A stretch of 64,000 nucleotides of DNA from positions 124,001 through 188,000 of the forward strand of contig NZ_FOXJ01000005.1 of the NCBI RefSeq assembly GCF_900115685.1, in the 5' to 3' direction. A program made the position numbers and the translations under genes. The stretch's first letter is position 1; every line of letters starts with the position of its first letter. Under the pieces are notes generated by a model. The model was not told the DNA's origin. It searched no databases and was given only the letters and a program-made list of their open reading frames with translations. This DNA comes from Variovorax sp. 770b2 (GTDB lineage Bacteria; Pseudomonadota; Gammaproteobacteria; Burkholderiales; Burkholderiaceae_C). Of the stretch, positions 52,715-63,715 are shown in pieces.

Positions 52715-53626
52715 CTACTCGGCCTTCACCGACATCGTCTGGATGATCGTCTCCAGCTGCGCGCTCATCGGCAGGTTGATGCTTTCCCCCGAGGGCAGCT
52801 TGCGCAGGAACCAGCGCTTGTACTGCCGCTCGATCTCGCCGTCTTCGGCCAGCACCTGGAAGGTGTCGTTGACCACCTTGGCCAGTGGCGCATCGCCCTT
52901 GCGGTACATGATCCCGTAGGGGTCGTAGGAGAGGAAGTCGCCCACCACCTCGTAGTCGGCCTTGGCGGCGTCCTGCGCGATGAGGCCGTAGAGCAGCACG
53001 TCGTCGGTGGCGAAGGCATCGGCCTGGCCGCTTTTCACGAGCCCGAACGATTCCGCATGGTCGCGCGCCACCTGCAGGTTGATGCCCAGCTTGAACTTCT
53101 CCGACAGCTCGCGCAGCGTCTTCTCGTTGGTGGTGCCGGCCGTCACGGCCACCTTCTTCCCGGCCAGGTCGCGGAACGACTTGATCGGCGCGCCCTTCTT
53201 CACCAGCACCTTGGTGCCGGAGACGAACATCGTGGGCGAGAAGCTCACGCGCTTCTGGCGTTCGAGGTTGTTGGTGGTGGAGCCGCACTCCAGGTCGACC
53301 TTGCCGCTGGCGACGGCGTCGATGCGCGAATCTGAAGTGACCGGCACCCACTTGATCGCGAGGCTCTTGTTCACCGCGTCCTCGATGGCCGTGACCAGTG
53401 CGCGGCACAGCTCGATCGAATAGCCGATCGGCTCCTTGCGCGCATTGAGGTACGAGAAGGGCACCGACGACTCGCGGTAGCCGATGGTGATGGCGCCCGA
53501 CTCGCGCGCCTTGGCGAGCGTGCCGGTGAGCTGTTCCTGCGCCTGCGCCGGTGCAGGCGCGATGGCAAGCGCGGCAGCCGCCAGCAGTCCGGCGAGGAGA
53601 ACCGACAGCGTGGCCTTGGGCTTCAT
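52715..53626 (-). CDS. Amino acid ABC transporter substrate-binding protein
   Basis: A 303-residue periplasmic solute-binding protein of the polar amino acid family (GltI-like). The signal peptide ends AQA near residue 29. The binding domain begins ITIGYRESSVPFSYLN and contains SRIDAVASGKVDLECGSTTNN. No permease or ATPase gene for an ABC transporter adjoins it. The only transport neighbour is a GltP-type symporter encoded just upstream on the same strand, so the partner ABC components must be elsewhere. Glutamate/aspartate is the likely ligand by family resemblance. Confidence 0.9.
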   Translation of the reverse strand: MKPKATLSVLLAGLLAAAALAIAPAPAQAQEQLTGTLAKARESGAITIGYRESSVPFSYLNARKEPIGYSIELCRALVTAIEDAVNKSLAIKWVPVTSDSRIDAVASGKVDLECGSTTNNLERQKRVSFSPTMFVSGTKVLVKKGAPIKSFRDLAGKKVAVTAGTTNEKTLRELSEKFKLGINLQVARDHAESFGLVKSGQADAFATDDVLLYGLIAQDAAKADYEVVGDFLSYDPYGIMYRKGDAPLAKVVNDTFQVLAEDGEIERQYKRWFLRKLPSGESINLPMSAQLETIIQTMSVKAE

Positions 53627-53634
53627 GGCGCGCC

Positions 53635-54942
53635 TCACGCGTGCGCCGGGTGGGCGAGGGTGGCGTTGGCTTCCTCGTCGATCGCCCGGGCGTTGACCTC
53701 GGCATCGCCCTCGGAGAGCAGCTCGCCCTCCCACTTGGCGACCACCGCGGTGGCGATGGAGTTGCCCACCGCGTTGGTGGCCGAGCGGCCCATGTCCAGG
53801 AAGGTGTCCACGCCCAGGATCAAGAGCAGGCCGGCCTCGGGAATGTCGAAGTGGTTCAGCGTGGCGGCAATCACCACCAGCGAGGCGCGCGGTACGCCGG
53901 CCATGCCCTTGGAAGTGAGCATGAGGATCAGCAGCATGGTGACCTGCGTGCTGATCGGCATGTGGATGTTGTAGGCCTGCGCGATGAAGAGCACGGCGAA
54001 GGTGCAGTACATCATCGAGCCGTCCAGGTTGAACGAGTAGCCCATCGGCATCACGAAGCTGGAGATCTTGCGTTTGACGCCGAAACGGTCGAGCGCCTGC
54101 AGGATCTTGGGGTACGCGGCCTCGGAACTGGCGGTGGCGAACGACAGCAGGAAGGCTTCCTTGATGAGCACCAGGAGCTTGAACACGCGCGGCCCGAGGA
54201 ACAGGAAACCCGCCAGCACCAGCACGCTCCACAGCACGAAGAGGCCCAGGTAGAAGTCGCCCATGAACACGGCGAACTTCAGGAGGATGCCCAGGCCGTT
54301 GACGGCCACGGTGGCGGCCATGGCGGCCAGCACGGCGAGCGGGGCGAGCTTCATCACGTAGCCGGTGATCTTGAGCATCGCGTGCGAGAGCTCCTCGATG
54401 GCGGCAACCAGCGTCTTGGCCTTGTCGCCGAGCGAGGCGAGCGCCACGCCGAAGAACATCGAGAACACCACGATCTGCAGGATCTCGTTGTTGGCCATGG
54501 CTTCGACGAACGACTTGGGCACCGTGTGGCTCACGAAGTCCTTGAGCGTGAACTTGGAGGTGGCCAGGTTGGCCGAGGCGCCGATGTCGGGCAGCGGCAG
54601 CCCCAGGTTCTCGCCGGGCTTGAGCAGGTTGGCCATGATGAGGCCGATGACCAGCGAGATCAGCGAGGCGGTGAGGAACCAGCCGATGGCCTTGCCGAAC
54701 ACGCGGCCCACCGACTTGGCATCGCCCATGTGCGCGATGCCCACCACCAGCGTGGAGAACACCAGCGGGCCGATCAGCATCTTGATGAGGCGAAGGAACA
54801 CGTCCGAGACGATGGACACGTAGTCCGCGATTTCCTTGGCGGCCTTCTTGTCCGGGAAGCTGGAGAAGATCATGTAGCCGACGACGATGCCGAGCACCAT
54901 GGCAATCAGGATCCAGGCGGCCATCGGCAGCTTTTTCTTCAT
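53635..54942 (-). CDS. Dicarboxylate/amino acid:cation symporter (GltP/DctA family)
   Basis: A 435-residue membrane protein that takes up glutamate/aspartate or C4-dicarboxylates with protons or sodium. Family motifs: the Ser-rich loop LSFATASSEAAYPK, MPMGYSFNLDGSMMYCTFA (NMDGT-like), and GVPRASLVVIAATLNHF. The start MKKKLPMAAW follows AAGGGGAA by six bases. It precedes the solute-binding protein gene by eight bases, so the two probably form a glutamate-related pair. Confidence 0.9.
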   Translation of the reverse strand: MKKKLPMAAWILIAMVLGIVVGYMIFSSFPDKKAAKEIADYVSIVSDVFLRLIKMLIGPLVFSTLVVGIAHMGDAKSVGRVFGKAIGWFLTASLISLVIGLIMANLLKPGENLGLPLPDIGASANLATSKFTLKDFVSHTVPKSFVEAMANNEILQIVVFSMFFGVALASLGDKAKTLVAAIEELSHAMLKITGYVMKLAPLAVLAAMAATVAVNGLGILLKFAVFMGDFYLGLFVLWSVLVLAGFLFLGPRVFKLLVLIKEAFLLSFATASSEAAYPKILQALDRFGVKRKISSFVMPMGYSFNLDGSMMYCTFAVLFIAQAYNIHMPISTQVTMLLILMLTSKGMAGVPRASLVVIAATLNHFDIPEAGLLLILGVDTFLDMGRSATNAVGNSIATAVVAKWEGELLSEGDAEVNARAIDEEANATLAHPAHA

Positions 54943-55056
54943 GAGATTCCCCTTTGGATGTGTGAGTGTTTTTAGAGGGGCACAGGGTATCCAAGAAGGC
55001 CCCCGGCGCGCAATGGGCCCCTGATGCCAATTCCGTGCCATGACACGGGTCCTGCC

Positions 55057-55062
55057 TACAAT
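55057..55062 (+). promoter_or_regulatory. -10-like hexamer seven bases before the epimerase ATG
   Basis: TACAAT ends seven bases before the ATG at 55070, without a ribosome binding site between. It would give a leaderless transcript and could also drive hisF-hisI-hisE, now cut off from hisA. Confidence 0.4.
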
Positions 55063-55069
55063 TCCTCAC

Positions 55070-55906
55070 ATGGAAATCACCCCGATCGACTTTCGCGGCC
55101 AACCCGCGGTCCGTGCCACCGGCGCCGATGCGAGCACGCTCACCGTGGCCCTGCATGGCGCGCAGGTGCTCTCGTGGACCACGGCCGACGGAGGGGAAAG
55201 GTTCTTCATCAGCCCGCGCGCCGTGTTCGACGGAAAGACCGCGATCCGCGCCGGCGTGCCCATTTGCTGCCCCCAGTTCAACATGCGCGGCATGCTGCCC
55301 AAGCATGGCTTCATGCGCAATTTGCCTTGGGAGCCGCAGCCCGCCGACACCGCGGCCGGCACGCTGGTGTTTCGGTTGCGCGACAACGAGGCCACGCGGG
55401 CGCTCTGGCCGCACGCTTTCGAGGCACGCCTGGACGTGACACTGGCCCCGGGGCGGTTGCGCATCGCGCTCACGCTCACCAACATCGACCACGCGCCCTG
55501 GGCCTTTGCCGCGGCGCTGCATTCCTACCTGCGCGTGGACGACATCGCCCAGGCGCGGCTCGAAGGCCTGGAGGGCGCCAACCGCTGGGATTCGCTGCGC
55601 GACGACCGCCATGTGGAGACCTCTGCCGCATTGCGGTTCGATGCCGAGTTCGACAGCGTCTATGCCGCACCGGCGAAACCGCTGCGCCTGGTGCAACCGA
55701 GCGGCACGCTCGAGATTGCCCAAAGCGCGAGCTGCACCGAAACCGTGGTGTGGAACCCCGGCGCCGAACTCTGCGCCAGGCTGCCCGACATGCCGGCCGA
55801 CGGCTATCGCCACATGCTCTGCGTCGAGGCGGCCCGCATCGACGAGCAAGTGACGCTGGCGCCCGGCGCCCAATGGCAGGGCTGGCAACAGCTCACCGTC
55901 CTCTGA
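55070..55906 (+). CDS. D-hexose-6-phosphate mutarotase (aldose 1-epimerase family)
   Basis: A 278-residue cytoplasmic YeaD-type mutarotase that interconverts anomers of hexose 6-phosphates. Typical regions are [43 protein letters not shown] (catalytic His region), [11 protein letters not shown], and VVWNPGAE. The ATG at 55070 gives the usual N-terminus. It is followed closely by hisF. Confidence 0.88.
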   Translation: MEITPIDFRGQPAVRATGADASTLTVALHGAQVLSWTTADGGERFFISPRAVFDGKTAIRAGVPICCPQFNMRGMLPKHGFMRNLPWEPQPADTAAGTLVFRLRDNEATRALWPHAFEARLDVTLAPGRLRIALTLTNIDHAPWAFAAALHSYLRVDDIAQARLEGLEGANRWDSLRDDRHVETSAALRFDAEFDSVYAAPAKPLRLVQPSGTLEIAQSASCTETVVWNPGAELCARLPDMPADGYRHMLCVEAARIDEQVTLAPGAQWQGWQQLTVL

Positions 55907-55928
55907 TTTCCTTCCGGTTCAAATCCCC

Positions 55929-56714
<786 letters not shown>

Positions 56715-56734
56715 GGGGTCTTTACCCCATCCCC

Positions 56735-56740
56735 GACAAT
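56735..56740 (+). promoter_or_regulatory. -10-like hexamer seven bases before the hisI ATG
   Basis: GACAAT ends seven bases before the ATG at 56748, in the only gap between hisF and hisI. The match to consensus is partial. Confidence 0.25.
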
Positions 56741-56747
56741 ACCCCCC

Positions 56748-57137
56748 ATGAATTGGCTCGATGAAGTGAAGTGGGACGCGAACGGCCTGGTGCCGGTCAT
56801 CGCGCAGGAACAAGGCAGCAACGACGTGCTGATGTTCGCCTGGATGAACCGCGAGGCGCTCGAAAAGACCGCCGAGCTGGGCCGCGCGGTGTATTTCAGC
56901 CGCTCGCGCAACAAGCTGTGGTTCAAGGGCGAGGAATCGGGCCACGTGCAGACCGTGCACGAGATCCGCATGGACTGCGACAACGACGTGGTGCTGCTCA
57001 AGGTCACCCAGCTGGGCCACGAGCCCGGCATCGCCTGCCACACGGGCCGCCACAGCTGCTTTTTCAGCAAGTACGAAAAGGGCCAGTGGACCGTGGTCGA
57101 GCCGGTCTTGAAAGACCCGCAGGCGATCTACAAATGA
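56748..57137 (+). CDS. hisI: Phosphoribosyl-AMP cyclohydrolase
   Basis: A 129-residue monofunctional zinc enzyme that opens the purine ring of PR-AMP. Zinc-binding cysteines lie in [11 protein letters not shown] and in [22 protein letters not shown] and [16 protein letters not shown] are characteristic. It is separate from hisE, with a four-base overlap. Confidence 0.97.
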   Translation: MNWLDEVKWDANGLVPVIAQEQGSNDVLMFAWMNREALEKTAELGRAVYFSRSRNKLWFKGEESGHVQTVHEIRMDCDNDVVLLKVTQLGHEPGIACHTGRHSCFFSKYEKGQWTVVEPVLKDPQAIYK

Positions 57138-57526
57138 CCGGCACCGTGAACACCACCCCCAACACTTCCGATGGCCTCGCACGCCTGGCCGCGGTCATCG
57201 AGACCCGCCTGCCCGCCAACGGCGGCGACCCCGAGAAGAGCTACGTCGCGCGCCTCCTGCACAAGGGTCCCGACGCCTTCTTGAAGAAGATCGGCGAGGA
57301 AGCCACCGAGGTCGTGATGGCTGCCAAGGACGCCGACCACGGCGGCGACCGCTCCAAAATAGTGAACGAAGTGGCCGACCTGTGGTTCCACACCATGGTG
57401 GCGCTGGCGCACTACGGCTTCTCGCCGGCCGAGGTCGTCGCGGAGCTCGAGCGCCGCGAAGGCACCAGCGGCATCGAGGAAAAGGCCCTGCGCAAGGTGC
57501 AGGCCCGCGAAGCAAGCAACGATTGA
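57134..57526 (+). CDS. hisE: Phosphoribosyl-ATP pyrophosphatase
   Basis: A 130-residue MazG-like enzyme that removes pyrophosphate from PR-ATP. The metal-binding helix pattern is clear in [17 protein letters not shown] and [16 protein letters not shown]. The ATG overlaps the hisI stop, and a 15-residue flexible N-terminus precedes the domain. Confidence 0.96.
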   Translation: MTGTVNTTPNTSDGLARLAAVIETRLPANGGDPEKSYVARLLHKGPDAFLKKIGEEATEVVMAAKDADHGGDRSKIVNEVADLWFHTMVALAHYGFSPAEVVAELERREGTSGIEEKALRKVQAREASND

Positions 57527-57537
57527 AAGGACATCCC

Positions 57538-57927
57538 ATGGCCAACGACATCGTGAACGTGGAACCCGACGAATCGCTCAAGACCTGGGGCTGGGTGAGC
57601 TACATCCTGCACCTGATCGTGGCCATCGGCGCGGTCGTGCCGGGGGCGCAGGCCTCCGTCGTCATCCTGCTCGTGGCCCTGGTGATTGATTTCGTCAAGC
57701 GCGACGACGCGGCCGGCACCTGGCAGGCCTCGCACTTCAGCTGGCGCATCCGCTCGGTGCTCTGGGCCGGCCTGCTGTACATCGTCACCTCGTGGCTGTG
57801 GCTGCTCTTTTTCATTCCGGGCTGGATCGCCTGGAGCCTGATTTCGCTGTGGTTCCTGTACCGGATCGTGAAAGGCATGATCCGCATGAACGACAACCGC
57901 CCGATGGAACCCAAAGATGTCATCTGA
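57538..57927 (+). CDS. Small membrane protein, DUF4870-like
   Basis: A 129-residue protein with three to four hydrophobic helices (about 16-35, 38-52, 75-95, 95-110), resembling DUF4870/TM proteins found between hisE and hinT in many Burkholderiales. Function unknown. Its end overlaps hinT by eleven bases. Confidence 0.8.
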   Translation: MANDIVNVEPDESLKTWGWVSYILHLIVAIGAVVPGAQASVVILLVALVIDFVKRDDAAGTWQASHFSWRIRSVLWAGLLYIVTSWLWLLFFIPGWIAWSLISLWFLYRIVKGMIRMNDNRPMEPKDVI

Positions 57928-58276
57928 TCCGAACTGCGTTTTCTGCAAAATCGTCGAGGGAAAGATCCCTTCGCGCAAGGTCTACGAAGACGAGGACCTG
58001 TTCGGTTTCCACGACATCGCGCCCTGGGCGCCGGTGCATTTCATGCTGGTGCCCAAGAAGCACATCGCCTCGATGGCCCAGCTCGCGCCCGAAGACGCCG
58101 CGCTCATGGGCAAGATCATGACCCTGGCGCCCAAGCTGGCGCTGGAGCAGGGCTGCAGGCCCTATCCGGACGGCGGCTACCGCGTCGTCATCAATACCGG
58201 CACCGAGGGCGGGCAGGAGGTTCACCATCTCCATGTGCACGTCATGGGCGGTCCCCGGCCATGGCTTCGCGGCTGA
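57917..58276 (+). CDS. hinT: HIT family nucleotide-binding hydrolase
   Basis: A 119-residue histidine-triad protein that hydrolyses purine nucleoside phosphoramidates. The triad H-x-H-x-H is His104, His106 and His108 in HHLHVHVMGG. The N-terminus NCVFCKIVEGKIPS is typical of HinT. Confidence 0.94.
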   Translation: MSSDPNCVFCKIVEGKIPSRKVYEDEDLFGFHDIAPWAPVHFMLVPKKHIASMAQLAPEDAALMGKIMTLAPKLALEQGCRPYPDGGYRVVINTGTEGGQEVHHLHVHVMGGPRPWLRG

Positions 58277-58311
58277 CTTTCATTAAGCCAAACTGTCACA
58301 TTCACCCCGAC

Positions 58312-58317
58312 TAAAAT
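58312..58317 (+). promoter_or_regulatory. Possible -10 box for tatABC
   Basis: TAAAAT lies 24 bases before the tatA ATG, with TAGGAG as ribosome binding site between. No good -35 is seen. Confidence 0.35.
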
Positions 58318-58341
58318 CGGACACATTCTTAGGAGTCTTCC

Positions 58342-58596
58342 ATGGGTTCTTTTTCTATCTGGCACTGGCTGATCGTGCTGCTCGTCGTGGTCATGATCTT
58401 CGGCACCAAGAAGCTGCGGAACATGGGTTCGGACCTTGGTGGCGCCGTCAAGGGCTTCAAGGACGGCATGAAGGATGCCAACGGCAATCCCACCACCGAC
58501 GCATCCGCCGCTTCGTCGGCCCCTGCGGCGCAAGTGACCGGCCAGCCGGCCAACAGCGACAAGACGATCGACGTCGAAGCGCGTCAGAAGTCCTGA
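58342..58596 (+). CDS. tatA: Twin-arginine translocase subunit TatA
   Basis: An 84-residue pore-forming subunit of the Tat exporter for folded proteins. An N-terminal helix ([16 protein letters not shown]) is followed by an amphipathic helix ([21 protein letters not shown]) and a low-complexity tail. MsrP, encoded at 12.2 kb, is a predicted substrate. Confidence 0.95.
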   Translation: MGSFSIWHWLIVLLVVVMIFGTKKLRNMGSDLGGAVKGFKDGMKDANGNPTTDASAASSAPAAQVTGQPANSDKTIDVEARQKS

Positions 58597-58609
58597 GCGC
58601 GGACCGCAC

Positions 58610-59068
58610 GTGCTCGACCTCGGCATTGAGAAGCTGGCGCTGATCGGCGTCGTGGCACTGATCGTCATCGGGCCGGAGAAGCTGCCGCGCGTGGCCCGCA
58701 CGGTGGGCACGCTGCTGGGCAAGGCGCAGCGCTACGTGAACGACGTCAAGGCCGAAGTCAACCGCTCGATGGAGCTCGATGAGCTCCGCAAGATGAAGAC
58801 CACCGTGGAGGATGCGGCGCGCGATGTCGAGCACAACATCCACACCGGTGCGAGCGAATTCGAAAAGCAGTTCTCCGGCTCCGGCGAAACGCTCTCGGCC
58901 CTGGCCGAGCCCGAACCCGTGATGCCCGAATACAGGCACCCCCGCAAGAACTGGCGCCTGAAGCAGGGCGCCACGCCGAATTGGTACAAGGCGCGCAACG
59001 GCGTGCGTACCAAGGCGTTGTCGGGTGCGGCGCGAGTAGCGCGCTTTCGCCCCCACAAGATCAACTAG
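58610..59068 (+). CDS. tatB: Twin-arginine translocase subunit TatB
   Basis: A 152-residue subunit that forms the Tat substrate receptor with TatC. The helix [23 protein letters not shown] with the conserved Glu and GPEKLP hinge is diagnostic, followed by a long amphipathic helix. The start is a GTG 13 bases after tatA. Confidence 0.95.
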   Translation: MLDLGIEKLALIGVVALIVIGPEKLPRVARTVGTLLGKAQRYVNDVKAEVNRSMELDELRKMKTTVEDAARDVEHNIHTGASEFEKQFSGSGETLSALAEPEPVMPEYRHPRKNWRLKQGATPNWYKARNGVRTKALSGAARVARFRPHKIN

Positions 59069-59134
59069 CGCTTCAACACCCCCGCGTTTCTTGCTTGCCG
59101 CACGCCGGCCGAAGCCACGCTCTTTCCTTTCCCA

Positions 59135-59947
59135 ATGGCCGATTCCGACGACAAGAACAAAGACAAAGAAGACGAGCTGGCGGGCACCGAGCAGCCGTTC
59201 GTGCAGCACCTGGTCGAGCTTCGCGACCGCCTGCTCTACTGTGTCTACGGCCTGGTGATCGCGGGCATCCTGCTGTCCATCTGGCCCGGTCCGGGCGGGC
59301 TGATCGACCTGATCGCGATGCCCATCCGCGCGCACATGCCGCCGGATGCCAAGCTCATCGCCATCGGCGTGTTCTCGCCGTTCTTCGTGCCGCTCAAGGT
59401 ACTGATGATGACGGCCGTGCTGCTGGCGCTGCCGTGGCTCATGTACCAGGCCTGGATGTTCGTGGCGCCCGGCCTCTACAGCCACGAGAAGCGTTTTGCG
59501 CTGCCGCTGATCTTCTTCGGCAGCCTGCTGGCCTACTCCGGCATTGCGTTCGTGCAGTTCTTCGTGCTGGACAAGATGTTCAGCTTCATCCAGAAGTTCA
59601 CGCCCGCGGCGGTGGCGGCCACGCCCGACATCTCGTCGTACGTGGAGGCGATCCTGTCGCTCTACATCGCGTTCGGCGTCGCCTTCCAGGTGCCGATCGT
59701 CGTGATGCTGCTGGTGCGCTTCGAGATGGTGACCATCGAGAAGCTGAAGTCCTTCCGCGGCTACTTCATCGTGGTGGCCTTCGTGGTGGCCGCGGTGCTG
59801 ACACCGCCCGATGTGGTCTCGCAGCTAGCGCTCGCGGTGCCGATGTGCCTGCTGTACGAGGTGGGCATCATCGGCGCGCGCTACTTTGCGCAGAGCGGCA
59901 AGAAGCCTGAAGAAGAGGAAAACGCCGATTCTTCGGCGTCAAGCTGA
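59135..59947 (+). CDS. tatC: Twin-arginine translocase subunit TatC
   Basis: A 270-residue six-helix membrane protein that recognises twin-arginine signals. QPFVQHLVELRDRLLYCVYG with the conserved Glu is near the N-terminus, and FVVAAVLTPPDVVSQLALAVPM is in the later loop. An acidic tail (EEEENADSS) ends the protein. Confidence 0.96.
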   Translation: MADSDDKNKDKEDELAGTEQPFVQHLVELRDRLLYCVYGLVIAGILLSIWPGPGGLIDLIAMPIRAHMPPDAKLIAIGVFSPFFVPLKVLMMTAVLLALPWLMYQAWMFVAPGLYSHEKRFALPLIFFGSLLAYSGIAFVQFFVLDKMFSFIQKFTPAAVAATPDISSYVEAILSLYIAFGVAFQVPIVVMLLVRFEMVTIEKLKSFRGYFIVVAFVVAAVLTPPDVVSQLALAVPMCLLYEVGIIGARYFAQSGKKPEEEENADSSASS

Positions 59948-59970
59948 GCCTTCACTGAACCCCGCCTTTG

Positions 59971-60065
59971 CCGGAAACACCGCGGAACCGGCTTTGCCGG
60001 CCCGCAGGTGTTGCCCCCGTCAGGGGGAGGCGAAGCGACACGAAGTGCGCGAAGCCTGGGGGCGA
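59971..60065. repeat. Modular intergenic repeat, A-type copy 3 (inverted)
   Basis: Contains CCGCGGAACCGGCTTTGCCGG and GGCGAAGCGACACGAAGTGC, the reverse complement of the 42559 and 50514 cores. It lies between convergent tatC and the DegS-like gene, so no bridging frame is possible here. Confidence 0.7.
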
Positions 60066-60070
60066 GCCTT

Positions 60071-61231
<1,161 letters not shown>

Positions 61232-61527
61232 GAAAACTTGATAAAAAAAGGCGTTCGAAGGAGCCGCTGAAGGGCGCGTCGTTCGCAATTGTCCCTCAAT
61301 GGCAGCAGCGATAGACCGCGCGGCACGGTCGAGATTGGAAAGCGCAGCCCGCGTGAATACGGGATAACCCCTAGCATCGCGGCGCAGCCGCACCCGGGCT
61401 GCTCTTTTCCCGGCCTCCCGCGCTGCCCACCCGGCGGATGCGGCCAGGCGTTTCGTCAGCGCGCCATGTTCAGTTTCCCATCCGGTTCCACGGCCCGGCG
61501 CGCGCGGTCACGATTTCCCTGCCAGCC
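61232..61527. other. Divergent intergenic region without a recognised gene
   Basis: About 295 bases between the DegS-like gene and the MHS transporter. The half near the protease gene contains a short A/T tract. I see no convincing promoter, RNA gene or repeat copy, although both neighbours must be transcribed from here. Confidence 0.5.
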
Positions 61528-62880
61528 ATGACTTCAGAAGCAACCCTCCCGGACGGCGCAAAGCCCGCCCCGGCGCGCACCCTCGATGCGCGCGACTACA
61601 AGACCCTCGCCCTTTCAGCCCTCGGCGGAACGCTGGAGTTCTACGACTTCGTCATCTACGTCTTCTTCGCCACGGTGCTGGGCGGGCTCTTCTTTCCCGC
61701 CGACATGCCCGAGTGGCTGCGGCAACTGCAGACCTTCGGCATCTTCGCGGCCGGCTACCTGGCGCGCCCCGTGGGCGGCATCGTCATCGCGCATTTCGGC
61801 GACCTGCTGGGCCGCAAGCGCATGTTCACACTGTCGATCTTCCTCATGGCCGCGCCCACGCTGGTGATCGGCCTCCTGCCCACCTACGCGGGCATCGGCG
61901 TGGCGGCGCCCCTCCTGCTGCTGGCGATGCGCGTGCTGCAGGGCGCGGCCATCGGCGGCGAAATGCCCGGCGCCTGGGTGTTCGTCGGCGAGCACGTGCC
62001 CGCCAGGCGCTACGGCTTCGGCATCGGCGCGCTGACCTCGGGCATCACCGGCGGCATCCTGCTGGGCTCGCTGGTCGCGGTGGCCATCAACCGGCATTAC
62101 TCGCCCGGGGAGGTGAGCGATTTCGCCTGGCGCATTCCCTTCATCCTGGGCGGCGTGTTCGGGCTGGTGTCAGTGTACCTGCGCCGCTTTCTGCACGAGA
62201 CGCCGGTGTTCAAGGAGCTGGCCGGCCTGAAGTCGGTCGCCCGCGAGCTGCCGCTGCGCACCGTGCTGCGGGAGCACCGGCTGGCTTGCGTGTACGTCGC
62301 GCTGCAGACCTGGGTGCTGTCGGCCGCGATCGTGGTGGTGGTGCTGTACACGCCCACCTACCTGCAGAAGGTGCACCACATCCCGGCCGCGCTGGCGCTC
62401 GAGGCCAACGCGCTCGCCACGCTGACCCTGACCATCGGCTGCGTGATCGTCGGCTGGGCCAGCGACCGCATCGGCACGCGCGCGGTGATGCTCGTCGGCT
62501 GGGGCGGCCTCTTCGCGACCGCCTACCTGTTCTACACGGGCCTGCCCGGCACGCCGGCCACGCTGTTCTGGCACTACGGGCTGGTGGGTTTCTTCGTGGG
62601 CACCATCGCCACGGTGCCGATCGCGGGCGTGCGCGCCTTCCCGGCGCCGGTGCGCTTCACCGGGCTCTCGTTCGCCTACAACATGTCGTACGCGGTCTTC
62701 GGCGGGCTCACGCCTGTGATCCTCACGCTCTGGCTGCAGCACGACACGATGGCCCCGGCGCACTACGTCGCCGCGCTGGCGGCGCTGGGCTTCCTGCTCG
62801 CGCTGTGGCCACTGGCCGCGCGCGGCCATGGCATGCGCGATGGCGCCGGGGCCCCGGGGAGCGCGACAATGTCGCGATGA
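61528..62880 (+). CDS. MHS family MFS transporter
   Basis: A 450-residue twelve-helix symporter of the metabolite:proton group (ProP, KgtP, citrate carriers). Diagnostic stretches are ALGGTLEFYDFVIYVFF in helix 1, HFGDLLGRKRMFTLSIF after helix 2, and RRFLHETPVFKEL in the middle loop. The substrate may be an organic acid or osmolyte. The start MTSEATLP is the first plausible ATG; an upstream in-frame ATG (61438) gives no family-like sequence. Its stop overlaps the Nif3-like gene. Confidence 0.88.
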   Translation: MTSEATLPDGAKPAPARTLDARDYKTLALSALGGTLEFYDFVIYVFFATVLGGLFFPADMPEWLRQLQTFGIFAAGYLARPVGGIVIAHFGDLLGRKRMFTLSIFLMAAPTLVIGLLPTYAGIGVAAPLLLLAMRVLQGAAIGGEMPGAWVFVGEHVPARRYGFGIGALTSGITGGILLGSLVAVAINRHYSPGEVSDFAWRIPFILGGVFGLVSVYLRRFLHETPVFKELAGLKSVARELPLRTVLREHRLACVYVALQTWVLSAAIVVVVLYTPTYLQKVHHIPAALALEANALATLTLTIGCVIVGWASDRIGTRAVMLVGWGGLFATAYLFYTGLPGTPATLFWHYGLVGFFVGTIATVPIAGVRAFPAPVRFTGLSFAYNMSYAVFGGLTPVILTLWLQHDTMAPAHYVAALAALGFLLALWPLAARGHGMRDGAGAPGSATMSR

Positions 62881-63650
62881 GCACCACACGCCACGAACTG
62901 CTCCACGCATTCGACCTGTTGCTGGCCCCCGGGCGCTTCAAGGACTACGGACCCAACGGCCTGCAGGTCGAAGGCCGCACCGTGGTCCGCAAGATCGTCT
63001 CGGGCGTGACCGCCAGCCGGGCGCTGATCGAGGCCGCGATCCACGCCGAGGCCGATGCCATCTTCGTTCACCACGGCCTGTTCTGGCGCGGCCAGGACGG
63101 CTGCGTCACCGGCTGGATGAAGCAGCGGCTGGGCCTCCTGCTCGGCGACGACGTCAATCTCTTCGCGTACCACCTGCCGCTCGATGCGCATCCGGAACTG
63201 GGCAACAACGCGCAGCTCGGGTTGCAGCTGGGGCTCGCGGCGCACGCGGGTTCGGCGGGGCGGTTCGGGGAGCAGGAACTGGGCTTTCTCGGCGCGCGAG
63301 AGAACGGCGAGCACTTCGCCAACGCCAAGGCGCTGGCCACGCACGTCGAGAAGGTGCTCGAGCGCCCCGTCACCCTGCTCGATACGGCGCACCGCCCCAT
63401 CAAGAACATTGCCTGGTGCACCGGCGGCGCCCAGGGCTACTTCGAGGCGGCCATCGCGGCCGGCGCCGACGCCTTCATCACCGGCGAGATCTCCGAGCCC
63501 CAGGCGCACTACGCGCGCGAGATGGGCGTGGCGTTTCTCGCCTGCGGGCACCACGCGACCGAGCGCTACGGCGCGCAGGCCGTGGCCGCGCACGTGGCGG
63601 CGCAGCTCGGGCTGAAGCACGAGTTCATCGACATCGACAACCCGGCATGA
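62877..63650 (+). CDS. Nif3-like dinuclear metal centre protein
   Basis: A 257-residue protein of the NIF3/YbgI family, which forms hexamers around a two-metal site. Metal ligands are seen in FVHHGLFW (near 63) and CGHHATERYG (near 225). GPNGLQVEG and AYHLPLDAHPELGNNAQL are family hallmarks. Its function is not settled; members have been linked to GTP cyclohydrolase-like chemistry. Its stop overlaps a bridging mini-ORF repeat. Confidence 0.92.
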   Translation: MSTTRHELLHAFDLLLAPGRFKDYGPNGLQVEGRTVVRKIVSGVTASRALIEAAIHAEADAIFVHHGLFWRGQDGCVTGWMKQRLGLLLGDDVNLFAYHLPLDAHPELGNNAQLGLQLGLAAHAGSAGRFGEQELGFLGARENGEHFANAKALATHVEKVLERPVTLLDTAHRPIKNIAWCTGGAQGYFEAAIAAGADAFITGEISEPQAHYAREMGVAFLACGHHATERYGAQAVAAHVAAQLGLKHEFIDIDNPA

Positions 63651-63715
63651 GCGCAGCGCCGGGCCGCCCCAAGCAAGCTCGCACCGCCGCGCGGAGCGCG
63701 GAGGTTTCCGAATGA
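63647..63715 (+). repeat. Bridging mini-ORF repeat, copy 3 (Nif3-like gene to pdxA)
   Basis: A 22-codon frame beginning MSAAPGRPKQAR starts in the Nif3 stop (ATGA, 63647-63650) and ends in the pdxA start (ATGA, 63712-63715). Length and arrangement equal the 25236 copy. Confidence 0.7.

Noticed and set aside
53627-55888. Large open frame continuing upstream of the solute-binding protein
   Set aside because: It overlaps the GltP-type gene and the epimerase out of frame; the signal peptide starts at 53626.
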